Numbered from the stretch's first letter, positions 24,366-33,513 are shown. The stretch: 64,000 nucleotides of DNA from Aquincola tertiaricarbonis (GCF_000969605.1 NZ_JZUE01000007.1:124001-188000), one strand, 5' to 3'. The notes: a model not told the origin generated them from the sequence alone. Program-made: numbers and translations.

Positions 24366-25904
24366 ATGTTGACTGCGACGCCCATCCAGGCGGCCACTTC
24401 GCCCGCACGGCACCGCCCTGGCGCCACTGCTGCGCACGGGCCCCGGCGCGCCCCGATATGGGACCGCGGGTCCTTCGCCACGCTGCTGGCCCTCACCGTC
24501 TGGGCTCCTTTGCCACTGGGCAGCAACCGGGATTGGGCGGTCGGGCTGTTGGCCACCGCCCTGTGGGCCACGCTGGCACTGCGTTGCCTGGCTGCACGTC
24601 CCTGGCTGCGTGGTAGGCCGGCCTGGAGCGCGCTGCAGTGCGCACGCTGGCCGCTGGCAGCCCTGTCCGCGTTCTGCCTGCTGGTGTTGGCGCAATGGGC
24701 AAGCGTCCTGCCCGGCGTGCTGCACACGCCAGACGTTCACCTCACCGCCGGCTACCTCCTGCGTGCGCTGGCCTACCTGGCCGCCTTCGCGCTGGTGATG
24801 CTGTGCGTCAACACGCCGCAGCGGGTGGCCGGCCTGCTGGGTGCCGTCGTGGCCGGCGGCGTGCTGCAGGCCGTGCTGGCGGTGGTGCTGCACTCCTCGC
24901 GCGCCCGCTACCAGTACCTGTTCACCGAGTTCGTGCAGGGCCACCGCGCGATGGGAACGTTTCCGAATCCCGATCACCTGGCCGGCTACATGGAGCTGAC
25001 GCTGTCGGCCGGGCTGGGGCTGCTGCTCGCGCAGTTCGCGGCCGGCCATGTTGCCGCGGCTCCGGCGTGGCAGCAGCGGGCGGCCACGGCCCTGCGCTTC
25101 CTCATGTCCGCCAAGATGCGGCTGCGCCTCATGCTGGTCGTGATGGTGGTGGCGCTGGTGATGACGCACTCCCGCATGGGCAACGGGGCCTTCTTCCTGT
25201 CGCTGCTGCTGATGGGCGGCCTGGTGGCGGCGCTGTCGGCGCAGTGGCGGCGGCCGGCGCTGTGGCTGGTGCTGAGCATGGCGCTGGTGGACGTGGTGAT
25301 CGTGGGCCAGTGGGTGGGACTGGGCCGCGTGATCGAGCGACTCCAGGACACCGCGGAGTCCACCTCGCTCGATGCACAGCCAGCGCAGCAGGCCGCCGCC
25401 ATGCCGGCAATGCCGGCCACCGGCGGCCTCGTGGCACCGGCCAAGGCGGAAGAGTCCATCCAGGATCGCCTGCGCATCCCGCGGCTGTCGGTGCCGCTGG
25501 TGGTGCAGCAGCCCTGGTTCGGCCACGGCGGCGGCACCTACGTGCTGGCACTGCCGCCCATCAAGCCGGCGGGTTTCCCGCACCACTGGGACCATGCCCA
25601 CAACGATTACGTCGAGATCGCCGTCGATACCGGCCTGGTGGGGCTGGCACTGTTGCTGGGCATGGCCTCGGCCAGCGCCTGGCGCGCGGCACGGCTGATC
25701 GACGACCGGCATCCCCCGCTGGACAAGGGCGTGGGCGTGGCCACCCTCACCGCCCTGTGCTGCATGGCGCTGCACAGCATGGTCGATTTCAACCTGCAAA
25801 TTCCTGCCAACGCATTGACGCTGGTGCTGCTATGCGCCCTGCCCTGGGCCACGGCCGCACAGCGCCGCATGCAGGCCGCCCGGCCGACTTCCTTCGCCTC
25901 ATGA
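24366..25904 (+). CDS. O-antigen ligase/polymerase-family membrane protein
   Basis: 512 residues with ten or more membrane segments. The conserved O-antigen ligase (Wzy_C) region is visible: MTHSRMGNGAFFLSLLL, then a large periplasmic loop of about 120 residues, then WFGHGGGTYVLALPPIKP and HAHNDYVEIAVDTGLVGLAL. The His/Asp-containing HNDY segment before the next helix is the family hallmark. It would polymerise repeat units or ligate glycan in the periplasm. Its TGA overlaps the start of the Wzc-like gene by 4 nt, which suggests that it works with that co-polymerase. The Shine-Dalgarno sequence is weak. Confidence 0.88.
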   Translation: MLTATPIQAATSPARHRPGATAAHGPRRAPIWDRGSFATLLALTVWAPLPLGSNRDWAVGLLATALWATLALRCLAARPWLRGRPAWSALQCARWPLAALSAFCLLVLAQWASVLPGVLHTPDVHLTAGYLLRALAYLAAFALVMLCVNTPQRVAGLLGAVVAGGVLQAVLAVVLHSSRARYQYLFTEFVQGHRAMGTFPNPDHLAGYMELTLSAGLGLLLAQFAAGHVAAAPAWQQRAATALRFLMSAKMRLRLMLVVMVVALVMTHSRMGNGAFFLSLLLMGGLVAALSAQWRRPALWLVLSMALVDVVIVGQWVGLGRVIERLQDTAESTSLDAQPAQQAAAMPAMPATGGLVAPAKAEESIQDRLRIPRLSVPLVVQQPWFGHGGGTYVLALPPIKPAGFPHHWDHAHNDYVEIAVDTGLVGLALLLGMASASAWRAARLIDDRHPPLDKGVGVATLTALCCMALHSMVDFNLQIPANALTLVLLCALPWATAAQRRMQAARPTSFAS

Positions 25905-28183
25905 CGCCTCCTTCCCTGCCCGTGATTTCCGCCGCGCCGGCCACTCCGCCGGCGCTGGTGGTGCCGCCCATGCCACCGCTGGTCAGCGTGTCGCCCGAAC
26001 AGAAGCTCGAGCTGCTGGAGTACTGGCGCAGCGTGGTCAAGCGCCGCTGGCTCATCCTGGGACTGGCCGCGGTGGCCGCCCTGCTGGCAGCGGTGGTGGC
26101 GCTGTCCATCACGCCGGTGTACCGCGCAACCGCCACGGTGCTCATCGAGGCGGGCAAGGGCAAGATCCTGTCCATCGAGGACATCTACAGCAGCAACCAG
26201 CAGCGCGAGCACTACCAGACGCAGGTGGAGGTACTGAAGTCGCGCGAGGTTGCACTGCGTGCGGTGCGCGCGCTCAGGCTCTGGGAGCATCCGCTCTTCG
26301 ACCCACGGCGGCAGGACCCTTCGCTGCGCGCCACCCTCGCGCAGGCGCTGGGAATCGGCAGCGCCAAGCTCGAATGGATGGAGGCCGAGCTGGCCGAAGC
26401 CGTGGTGGGACCGGTGATGGAGGCACTGAGCATCGAGCCGGTGCGGCTCAGCCAGCTGGTGCGGGTCAGCTTCTCCAGCGAGGACGCGGCGCTGGCCGCG
26501 CGCATCGCCAATACCGTGGCGCAGGAATACATCCGCGCCGACCGGGACGCACGCTTCCGCATCTCGCAGGAGGTGAGCAGCTTCCTGCAGGACCGGCTCT
26601 CCTCGCTGCGCGACACGCTGGCCGAGTCGGAGCAGGCGCTGCAGGCCTACCGGGAGCGCAAAGGCATCGTCAACCTGGCCGGCTCACCCCAAACAGTGGC
26701 GGGCCAGCAGGTGGGCGGCGCGGCCGACAACCTGCTGCGCGCCCAGGCCCGTCGGCTGGAGCTGGAGGGCAGCTACCAGCAGGCCAAGGCAGTGCGCGGC
26801 GGCGACTATGCGCAAGTGCCTGTCGTCACCCGCGACTGGAGCGTGATCGAGGCGCTACGCGGCTTCAACGAAGGCGAACGCCGGCTCGCCGAGGCGCGCC
26901 AGACGCTGGGCGCCAGCCACCCGCGCATCCAGCAGCTGGAATCCGAACTGGCCTCCCTGCGCGCCAACGTGCAGCGTCAGCGGGAGGCCGCCGTGGCCAG
27001 CCTGACCCGGGAATACGAGGCTGCGCGCGACACCGAGAAGGCGCTGCAGCGATCCCTGGACACCGCCCGCGAGGAGGTGCAAAGCGTCAACCGGGAGGAG
27101 TTCCAGCTGGCCGTGCTGGAGCGGGAGGTTCAGACCAACCGCCAGCTGTACGACATGTTCATGAGCCGCGCCAAGGAAACCGACCTGGCGGGCGACGTGC
27201 AGGCCTCCATCGCCCGCGTGGTCGATGGCGCGGTGCCGCCCACGCTGCCGTACAAGCCGGCCAAGTCGCAGATCGTGGCCCTGGCCACGCTGCTGGCGCT
27301 CATGGCCGGCGCGCTGGCTTCCATCCTGATGGACCGGCTGGACAACACCTTCAAGGGCACCGAGGACATCGAAAGCCGGCTGAAGCAGCCGGTGCTCACC
27401 GCCCTGCCCGAGATGCCGGCGCTGGCGCGCGATGCGATGTCGCGGCTGTTCCTGGACGACGCGCACTCGCACTATGCCGAGGCCATCCGCACTGCTCGCA
27501 CCGGCGTTCTGCTGTCCAAGCTGGACGTGGCGCACAAGGTGCTGCTGGTCACTTCCACCCTGCCGGGCGAGGGCAAGACCACGGTGGCGATCAACCTGGC
27601 GCTGGCACATGCACAGACCAAGCGCACGCTGCTGATCGATTGCGACATGCGCCGGCCGCAGGTGGCCTGCAGCCTGGGCCTGGCCCCGGGCACCAAGGGC
27701 CTGACCAACCTGGTCGCCGGCACCGACCCCGCCGACGCCTGCGTGACGCCCGTGCCCGGCTCGGACCTGCTGGTGATGACCGTGGGCGACCTGCCGCCCA
27801 ACCCGCTGGAACTGCTGCTGTCCCAGCGGTTCAAGGACGCGCTGGCCGAGCTGTCGCGGCAGTTCGACGTGGTGATCCTCGACTCCCCGCCGGTGGAACT
27901 GGTGAGCGAAGCGCTGGTGCTGGCGCCGCTGTCCACCAGCACCGTGTTCGTCATCAAGGCCATGTCCACGCCGGCGCCGTTGGTGCGCAAGAGCCTGGCG
28001 CGGCTGCAGCGCGCCGGCGCCAGCCTGCTGGGCGTCATCGTCAACCAGCTCGACTTCGAGCGGGCGCGTGCCTACTACGGCGAATACACCGCCTCCAGCT
28101 ACAGCTATGGCGGCTATGGCTACGGCGGCCAACTGGGCCACGACCCGGCGCCGGCCGATGCCCCGACCAGCAAGCCCGCATGA
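25901..28183 (+). CDS. Wzc-like polysaccharide co-polymerase with tyrosine autokinase domain
   Basis: 760 residues. The Wzz (chain-length) domain begins near residue 35, with membrane helices at about 50-70 and 457-476 and a long coiled-coil periplasmic region between them. The C-terminal BY-kinase has Walker A TLPGEGKTT near residue 556, Walker A' LLIDCDMRRP and Walker B VVILDSPP. A tyrosine cluster (YYGEYTASSYSYGGYGYGG) near the C-terminus is the autophosphorylation site. It controls polymer length and export. The cognate phosphatase follows with a 4-nt overlap, and the polymerase gene precedes it with a 4-nt overlap. A Wza export channel is not in the window. Confidence 0.95.
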   Translation: MTPPSLPVISAAPATPPALVVPPMPPLVSVSPEQKLELLEYWRSVVKRRWLILGLAAVAALLAAVVALSITPVYRATATVLIEAGKGKILSIEDIYSSNQQREHYQTQVEVLKSREVALRAVRALRLWEHPLFDPRRQDPSLRATLAQALGIGSAKLEWMEAELAEAVVGPVMEALSIEPVRLSQLVRVSFSSEDAALAARIANTVAQEYIRADRDARFRISQEVSSFLQDRLSSLRDTLAESEQALQAYRERKGIVNLAGSPQTVAGQQVGGAADNLLRAQARRLELEGSYQQAKAVRGGDYAQVPVVTRDWSVIEALRGFNEGERRLAEARQTLGASHPRIQQLESELASLRANVQRQREAAVASLTREYEAARDTEKALQRSLDTAREEVQSVNREEFQLAVLEREVQTNRQLYDMFMSRAKETDLAGDVQASIARVVDGAVPPTLPYKPAKSQIVALATLLALMAGALASILMDRLDNTFKGTEDIESRLKQPVLTALPEMPALARDAMSRLFLDDAHSHYAEAIRTARTGVLLSKLDVAHKVLLVTSTLPGEGKTTVAINLALAHAQTKRTLLIDCDMRRPQVACSLGLAPGTKGLTNLVAGTDPADACVTPVPGSDLLVMTVGDLPPNPLELLLSQRFKDALAELSRQFDVVILDSPPVELVSEALVLAPLSTSTVFVIKAMSTPAPLVRKSLARLQRAGASLLGVIVNQLDFERARAYYGEYTASSYSYGGYGYGGQLGHDPAPADAPTSKPA

Positions 28184-28935
28184 TCGACCTGCACTGCCAC
28201 CTGCTGCCCGGCATCGACGACGGGCCGCCCACGCTGCAGGCTGCACTGGCGCTGGGGCAGGCCTGCGTGGACGACGGCATCACCCATGCGGTCGCCACGC
28301 CGCATGTATTCCCGGGCCGCTTCGAGAACCGTGCCTCCAGCATCGAGGAAGCCTTCGCCGCCTTCCAGGCGGCGGTGTCATCGGCAGGCCTGCCGCTGCA
28401 GCTGGGCTGGGCCGGAGAAGTGCGCCTGACGCCCGAGGTGCTGGATCTGCTGGACCGTGACGAGTTGCCGTTCCTCGGCCGCAGCACCACCGGCCAGCGC
28501 ACGCTGCTGCTGGAGATGCCCGACGGCCAGGTGCCCCTGGGTTCCCAACGATTCGTCGAACTGCTGCTGCAGCGCGGCGTGCGGCCGGTGCTGGCGCACC
28601 CGGAGCGCAACCGGGCGCTGATGGACCAGCCGCAGCGGCTGGCGCCCTTCGTGGCACAGGGCTGCGCGGTGCAGCTCACCGCCGGATCGCTGGTGGGCGG
28701 CTTCGGCAGCCGCGCCCAACAGGCCGCGGAAACCATGCTGGAAGCCGGCTGGGTGCACGCCATTGCCAGCGATGCCCACAATCTGGCCGGCCGCCGCCCG
28801 CGCATGCGCGAGGCGGCCGCCTGGCTGCAGCAGCACTACGGCCCGGAGGTGGCGCACCGGCTCACCGTCACCGGCCCCGCGGCCTTGTGCGGCCTGTCGC
28901 CGCCGGCGCCGGTGGCGCAGCGGGCAGCTGCATGA
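28180..28935 (+). CDS. PHP-family protein-tyrosine phosphatase (CpsB/YwqE-like)
   Basis: 251 residues. The PHP metal-binding motifs are in order: DLHCHLLPGIDDGP at the start, VATPHVFPGRF, AHPERNRAL near residue 142, and IASDAHNLAGRRP near residue 190. CpsB-type enzymes are Mn-dependent phosphatases that dephosphorylate the tyrosine cluster of Wzc/CpsD kinases, matching the adjacent gene. It overlaps the kinase stop by 4 nt. The kinase-phosphatase pair should set the phosphorylation cycle for polymer assembly. Confidence 0.93.
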   Translation: MIDLHCHLLPGIDDGPPTLQAALALGQACVDDGITHAVATPHVFPGRFENRASSIEEAFAAFQAAVSSAGLPLQLGWAGEVRLTPEVLDLLDRDELPFLGRSTTGQRTLLLEMPDGQVPLGSQRFVELLLQRGVRPVLAHPERNRALMDQPQRLAPFVAQGCAVQLTAGSLVGGFGSRAQQAAETMLEAGWVHAIASDAHNLAGRRPRMREAAAWLQQHYGPEVAHRLTVTGPAALCGLSPPAPVAQRAAA

Positions 28936-29639
28936 GTGCCAGGCCGCCGTCTGGTAGCCGCATCGCCTGGCACCGGTTGCCGGTGCTGGTGGCGGTGCTC
29001 GCCATCGCCCTGCTGGTGCTGGGACTCAGCCAGGCGCTGCTGCGCGCCGACATGGCATCGCAGGGCGCGCGCCGGCTGGTCACCCACTGGGCCTCCCGTG
29101 CAAGCTCGCTGCCTTCGGCCGGGGAGATCGCCCAAGCCGAAGCCGCGCTGCGCCGCGCAGTCGACATCACGCCCGCCAATGCCGAGCTGCATGAATTGCT
29201 GGGCGACCTGCGCATGGTGGCGGCCCGCGTGGCGGATGCGGCGCAGGACGACGTCGCGCGCGATGCGGGCCAGGCCGCTGCCGTGGCGCACTACCAGGCC
29301 GCGCTCGCTCGCCGCCCGTCCGACCCGCAGACCTGGGCCGGCCTGGCCGCCGCGCTGCAAGCCACTGGCGACCTGGCGGCCGCCCACGCCGCATGGGCGA
29401 GATCGTTGGCACTGGGCCCGAACGAAGGCCATGTGCAGCCCATGCTGCTGGATGTGGCCCTGCGGGGCTGGGCGGATGCCACGCCGGGCATGCAGTCCTG
29501 GGCAACCGCGTTGTTCGCCGCCAGCGCCGCGCCGCAGCAGGCTGCCATCAACAAGCTGGCGGCGCTGCATGGGCTGCGGTTCGAGTCGGATGAGCCGCAG
29601 GGCACAAGCACAGGCGAGATGTCACGAACAACCACCTGA
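28932..29639 (+). CDS. Membrane-anchored TPR-like protein of the EPS locus
   Basis: 235 residues. One N-terminal membrane helix (LPVLVAVLAIALLVLGLSQALL) is followed by helix pairs with TPR character: EAALRRAVDITPANAELHEL, AVAHYQAALARRPSDPQTWA and AHAAWARSLALGPNEGHVQP. TPR proteins in such loci are assembly or secretion partners of the polymer complex. It begins with a 4-nt overlap on the phosphatase gene and is the last gene of the polymerase-kinase-phosphatase operon. No enzymatic motif is visible. Confidence 0.75.
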   Translation: MSARPPSGSRIAWHRLPVLVAVLAIALLVLGLSQALLRADMASQGARRLVTHWASRASSLPSAGEIAQAEAALRRAVDITPANAELHELLGDLRMVAARVADAAQDDVARDAGQAAAVAHYQAALARRPSDPQTWAGLAAALQATGDLAAAHAAWARSLALGPNEGHVQPMLLDVALRGWADATPGMQSWATALFAASAAPQQAAINKLAALHGLRFESDEPQGTSTGEMSRTTT

Positions 29640-29660
29640 TATGTGGCAAATATAGTGACG
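29621..29660. promoter_or_regulatory. Nested inverted repeat with a TATAGT hexamer upstream of the PEP-CTERM gene
   Basis: GTCAC (29622-29626) and GTGAC (29655-29659) enclose CCAC (29633-29636) and GTGG (29643-29646), centred on the stop codon of the TPR gene. TATAGT (29651-29656) fits a -10 element, but no -35 is evident. It may be an operator for the PEP-CTERM gene, whose leader of about 80 bp is the most AT-rich sequence nearby. No T-run follows, so it is not a terminator. Confidence 0.35.
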
Positions 29661-29737
29661 ACATCACACAACCGCGCAAAGAAAATCAGATCGTGCCGTT
29701 TACACGGCGCGTTGGCTCGCAAATCCAAGGAGAGAGA

Positions 29738-30358
29738 ATGCTTCGTGCACTGAACAAGACGGCTGCAGCCGTTGCCCTGACCTGCCTGATGCCACTGGCC
29801 GCCACCGCCGATGTGCTTGGGTTCGACGACCTCACGGGCAGGAACTTCTTCCAGGCGCCCTACCAAGGCTTCACCTTTGGCGTCGCCGCACAGGGACCCG
29901 GCGGCTCGTGGTTCCACTCGGACGTGCCCGACGCCGGACTGAGCTTCTACCGCTCCCCGCTCACCAGCGTAAGCACCGAATCGGCCTTCAACGATGCCGG
30001 GAATCCCATCAGCGTCTATGGCGACTCGCTGCCCGTCACGCTGAGCACGCCGGTGGTGCTGCAGGGCGCCTGGTTCCAGTCGTTCGACGACCAGATCAGC
30101 GTGCGCTTCAAGCTGTCGTACCAGGGCGCCGAGGTGCATGCCTCGGACTACCTGGTGATGAACTACGGCGACGCCCCCGCCTTCCTGTCCACGGGCTATA
30201 CCGGCGCGGTGGACAGCTTCGTGATCGAGGGCTATCACGGCTATTTCGCGATGGATGACGTGATGTTCCAGCCGGTGCCCGAACCCAGCACCTACGCGAT
30301 GATGTTCCTCGGCCTGGCTGCCATGGGGATCTATTCCGCTCGCCAGCGCCAGCACTGA
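29738..30358 (+). CDS. PEP-CTERM sorting-domain surface protein
   Basis: 206 residues. A signal peptide (LNKTAAAVALTCLMPLAATA) is followed by a beta-rich domain of about 160 residues. A C-terminal PEP-CTERM tail is VPEPSTYAMM, then a hydrophobic segment FLGLAAMGIY, then basic SARQRQH. Such proteins are processed by an exosortase (EpsH/XrtA) and associate with the exopolysaccharide. No exosortase is encoded in this window, so it must act from elsewhere. AAGGAGAGAG precedes the ATG. The protein is monocistronic, with a strong terminator 50 nt downstream. Confidence 0.92.
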   Translation: MLRALNKTAAAVALTCLMPLAATADVLGFDDLTGRNFFQAPYQGFTFGVAAQGPGGSWFHSDVPDAGLSFYRSPLTSVSTESAFNDAGNPISVYGDSLPVTLSTPVVLQGAWFQSFDDQISVRFKLSYQGAEVHASDYLVMNYGDAPAFLSTGYTGAVDSFVIEGYHGYFAMDDVMFQPVPEPSTYAMMFLGLAAMGIYSARQRQH

Positions 30359-30407
30359 CCCGGCTACATCGCCGCGCCACGCACGGCTGGCGCCGAGGGT
30401 CGAATCA

Positions 30408-30440
30408 ACCGCCGCAGCCTGCGCTGCCGGCGGTTTTTTT
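30408..30440 (+). terminator. Rho-independent terminator of the PEP-CTERM gene
   Basis: ACCGCCG (30408-30414) pairs with CGGCGGT (30428-30434), with an additional inner CAGC/GCTG pairing, followed by seven T (30434-30440). It lies between the convergent PEP-CTERM and proA genes. It works best for the plus strand; the minus strand offers only short T tracts. Confidence 0.85.
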
Positions 30441-30456
30441 CATGCCAATGCTGCGT

Positions 30457-31758
30457 TCAGCCCCGCACTTCGCCGTTCCCCAGCACCACCCACTTCATCG
30501 ACGTCAGCCCCTCCAGGCCCACCGGGCCGCGGGCGTGGAACTTGTCGGTGGAGATGCCGATCTCGGCGCCCAGGCCGTACTCGAAGCCGTCGGCGAAGCG
30601 GGTGCTGGCGTTGACCATCACGCTGGCCGAATCCACCTCACGCAGGAAGCGCATGGCGTTCGGGTGGTTCGTCGTCAGGATGGCGTCGGTGTGGTGCGAT
30701 CCGTAGCGGTTGATGTGGGCGATGGCTTCGTTGACCGAATCAACGATCTTCACGCTGATCACCGGCGCCAGGTACTCCTCCGCCCAGTCGGCCTCGGTGG
30801 CGGGCTTCACCGGCAGGCCCGGCACGTCGCGCAGGATGGCGGCGGCGCGGTCGTCGGCGCGGCATTCCACGCCCTTGGCCGCGAAGATGGCGCCGATGCG
30901 CGCCAGGAACGGCGCGGCCTGCTGCGCATGCACCAGCAGCGACTCCGCTGCATTGCAGGGGCTGTACTTCTGCGTCTTGGCGTTGTCGGTCACCTTCACC
31001 GCCAGGTCCAGGTCCACATCGGCATCGACGTACACATGGCAGTTGCCGTCCAGGTGCTTGATCACCGGCACCTTGGCCTCGGCGCTGATGCGCTCGATCA
31101 GCGACTTGCCGCCGCGCGGAATGATCACGTCCACGAACTCCGGCATCGCGATCAGCCGGCCCACCGCGGCGCGGTCGGTGGTTTCCACCAGCTGCACCGC
31201 CTCGGGCGGCAGGCCGGCCGACTGCAGCGCCTGCTGCACCAGCCGCCACAGCGCCAGGTTGGAATGGATGGCCTCGGAGCCGCCGCGCAGGATGGCGGCG
31301 TTGCCGCTCTTGATGGCCAGCGACGCCGCCTCGATGGTCACGTTCGGGCGGCTCTCGTAGATCATGCCGAACACGCCCAGCGGCACCCGCATCTGGCCCA
31401 CGGCGATGCCGCTGGGCCGGCGCTTCACGCCGGTGACCTCGCCGATGGGGTCGGGCATCGCGGCCAGCTGCTCGCAGCCTTCGGCCACGGTGTCGATCAC
31501 CTTCGCGCCGAGCTTCAGCCGGTCCAGCATCGGGCCGGCCAGGCCGTTGGCGCGGGCCGCTTCCAGGTCACGCGCGTTGTCCACGTCCAGCGCGGCCACG
31601 CTGTCACGCAGCAGTTGCGCCAACGTGGTGAGCGCCACGTTGCGGGCCTGGGTGGAAGAGGCGGCCATCACCGTGGCGGCACCGCGCGCGGCAGCGCCCA
31701 CGCGGGCCATGTAGGCCGGAATGTCTTGGATGGAAGTGGCGGCGGTGTCGGTCGGCAT
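30457..31758 (-). CDS. proA: Gamma-glutamyl phosphate reductase (proline biosynthesis)
   Basis: 433 residues, full length. ProA reduces gamma-glutamyl phosphate to glutamate-5-semialdehyde with NADPH. The catalytic cysteine lies in [25 protein letters not shown] and the C-terminal [20 protein letters not shown] with [11 protein letters not shown] are characteristic. The partner kinase proB is not in the window. The AEC transporter ends 27 nt upstream on the same strand, so the two may share a transcript. Confidence 0.97.
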   Translation of the reverse strand: MPTDTAATSIQDIPAYMARVGAAARGAATVMAASSTQARNVALTTLAQLLRDSVAALDVDNARDLEAARANGLAGPMLDRLKLGAKVIDTVAEGCEQLAAMPDPIGEVTGVKRRPSGIAVGQMRVPLGVFGMIYESRPNVTIEAASLAIKSGNAAILRGGSEAIHSNLALWRLVQQALQSAGLPPEAVQLVETTDRAAVGRLIAMPEFVDVIIPRGGKSLIERISAEAKVPVIKHLDGNCHVYVDADVDLDLAVKVTDNAKTQKYSPCNAAESLLVHAQQAAPFLARIGAIFAAKGVECRADDRAAAILRDVPGLPVKPATEADWAEEYLAPVISVKIVDSVNEAIAHINRYGSHHTDAILTTNHPNAMRFLREVDSASVMVNASTRFADGFEYGLGAEIGISTDKFHARGPVGLEGLTSMKWVVLGNGEVRG

Positions 31759-31785
31759 GATGCGGCGATTGTCGCGCGAGCCGGA

Positions 31786-32778
31786 TCAGTCCAGCCAGGC
31801 CAGCACCGCCAGCCACAACGGCGCCGTGGCCGCGAAGGCCAGCGTCGACAGCACGATGGTGGAGGTGGTCTCGCCCTCCAGCGTCTCGTAGCGCTGCGAG
31901 AACATCAGCGTGTTGCTGCCCGCGGGCAGCGCGGCCATCATCACCGCCACCTGCAGCGGCAGCCCCTGCAGGCCGAAGCCCCAGTGCGCCACCACCAGCA
32001 CCACCGCCGGCAGCACCAGCAGCTTGGTGGCGCTGAGCGCGATGGCGCCGCGCAGGCTGCCACGCAGGCCGTAATACGCCAGCGACATGCCGATCAGCGT
32101 CAGGCACAGCGGCACCACGGCCGAGCCCAGCTGCTGCAGCACCTCGTCCACCACCGGCGGCAGGCCCCAGCCAGTGAGGTTCCAGGCCATGCCAGCCAGC
32201 ACCGGCAGCACCACCGGGTGGATGATGGTGTTGCGTACCGTGAGCTTGAGCGTGGCCAGCAGCGTGCCGCCACCCGCCTCCTCATGCCGAGCCCGAGCGC
32301 GCGCCAGGTCCAGCTCGGCCAGCGTGGTGAGCACCGTCAGCAGCGTGAGCGAATGCAGGCTGACGATGGTGATATGCAGCCCGAGGCCAGCCTCGCCGAA
32401 CAGCGCCGCGGCCATCGGCACGCCGATCTGCAGCGTGTTGCCGAAGCTGGCCGACACCGCTCGCACCGACGGCCCGGCGACGCCCAGCCCGCCGCCGCGG
32501 TTGTGGTGCCGGCCGATGGCATAGACGATGACCGCCAGCCCCACCACCGGCACGAAGAAGGCCACGATCAGGCCCCAGGGCATGTGCGCGAAATCGAGCC
32601 GCGAGGTGGTGCGGAACAGCAACGCCGGCACGAAGATGTAGAACGCCGCGTTGGACAGCGTGCGCGCCGGGTCGGCGCCCTTGCGCTCGTCGCCCAGCCA
32701 GCGCATGCGCCCGACGATCCAGCCGAGGCCGGCGGTGAGGAAGATGGCGAGGAGCTTGTAGAAAACTGCGAGGGTCAT
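31786..32778 (-). CDS. AEC-family transporter
   Basis: 330 residues with about ten hydrophobic segments in two inverted halves, as in the auxin efflux carrier (AEC) family. SNAAFYIFVPALLFRT in helix 2 and FGNTLQIGVPMAAALFGEAG in the middle are typical. The C-terminal half includes PAGSNTLMFSQRY. Members export or exchange malate, malonate or other small organic anions; the substrate here cannot be told. The region just before the ATG is a 7-bp hairpin (GCCGCGA/TCGCGGC, 32782-32798) and no Shine-Dalgarno sequence is visible. Confidence 0.9.
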   Translation of the reverse strand: MTLAVFYKLLAIFLTAGLGWIVGRMRWLGDERKGADPARTLSNAAFYIFVPALLFRTTSRLDFAHMPWGLIVAFFVPVVGLAVIVYAIGRHHNRGGGLGVAGPSVRAVSASFGNTLQIGVPMAAALFGEAGLGLHITIVSLHSLTLLTVLTTLAELDLARARARHEEAGGGTLLATLKLTVRNTIIHPVVLPVLAGMAWNLTGWGLPPVVDEVLQQLGSAVVPLCLTLIGMSLAYYGLRGSLRGAIALSATKLLVLPAVVLVVAHWGFGLQGLPLQVAVMMAALPAGSNTLMFSQRYETLEGETTSTIVLSTLAFAATAPLWLAVLAWLD

Positions 32779-32822
32779 GCAGCCGCGAGTATCGCGGCCC
32801 CGGGTTCACCCTGCCTTCAGGC

Positions 32823-33500
32823 TCACGGTTGACCGTACTTCGGCGAGCGCGGCCCGTACAGCACGCCGTTGACCATGCCGCCCGACAGCAGCCGCTGCGA
32901 AGCCAGGCCGGCATAGCGGTAGCCCGCGTCGGTGCTCGTGGCGATGATCTGCGAAACCACCGCCTGCACCAGCAGGCCCACCAGGCCGGCCTGGTTGCTC
33001 TGCTGCTGCTCGGCCGACGAAGCCATCGCCTTGCCCTGCCACAGCAGCTCGCCGCTGCGCAGGTCGACGATGCGGCCTTCCACCGCCACCACGGTGTTGC
33101 TGCTGATCACCGCATAGCTGGTGCCGTACTGCTTGACGGTGAGGTACACCGCCGCATCGGCACCGAACACCTCCCGCAGCTTGGCGCGGTCCAGCGCATG
33201 GATGTCGTCGGTGGTGTGCAGGCCGTTCTCGCGGAAGGTTTCTTCCACCAGCGACACCGGCAGCACGTAGTAGCCGGCCTCGGCCAGCGGCAGCGTCACC
33301 TGCGACAGCACGCCGATACCGCCCTTGACCTCGGGCGACTCGTTGACCGGCGGCAGCACCAGCAATGAGGCCGGCTTGGCCTGCCGGAAGGCGGTGTAGT
33401 CGTAGGGCTGGCGCTGCGTGGCGCAGCCGCCGAGCAGCACGGCCGCGGCCAGCGCGGAAGCAACCCCGGCGCGGCGCCAGGAGAGATGGATCGGGTTCAT
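32823..33500 (-). CDS. DUF799 (GNA1162-like) lipoprotein
   Basis: 225 residues. The lipobox AAAVLLGGCAT gives a predicted lipidated Cys near residue 26. The mature domain carries KPASLLVLPPVNESPEVKGG, AEAGYYVLPVSLVEETFREN and VEGRIVDLRSGELLWQGKA, the pattern of the Neisseria GNA1162 lipoprotein family. It is third in a three-lipoprotein operon and starts 13 nt after the DUF4810 stop. The fold of this family resembles periplasmic transport accessory proteins such as TolB N-domains; the function is unknown. Confidence 0.9.
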   Translation of the reverse strand: MNPIHLSWRRAGVASALAAAVLLGGCATQRQPYDYTAFRQAKPASLLVLPPVNESPEVKGGIGVLSQVTLPLAEAGYYVLPVSLVEETFRENGLHTTDDIHALDRAKLREVFGADAAVYLTVKQYGTSYAVISSNTVVAVEGRIVDLRSGELLWQGKAMASSAEQQQSNQAGLVGLLVQAVVSQIIATSTDAGYRYAGLASQRLLSGGMVNGVLYGPRSPKYGQP

Positions 33501-33513
33501 GCGGGCTCCGGCG

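Noticed and set aside
24638-25900. Long N-terminal extension of the Wzc-like gene in the same frame
   Set aside because: The upstream part overlaps the polymerase gene and translates to a Arg/Gly-rich shadow. The ATG at 25901 gives the standard Wzc N-terminus with a 4-nt overlap.
30442-32832. Open frame of 796 codons on the plus strand over proA and the AEC transporter
   Set aside because: It crosses the intergenic gap of two well-supported minus-strand genes and has a low-complexity His/Arg/Gln-rich translation.
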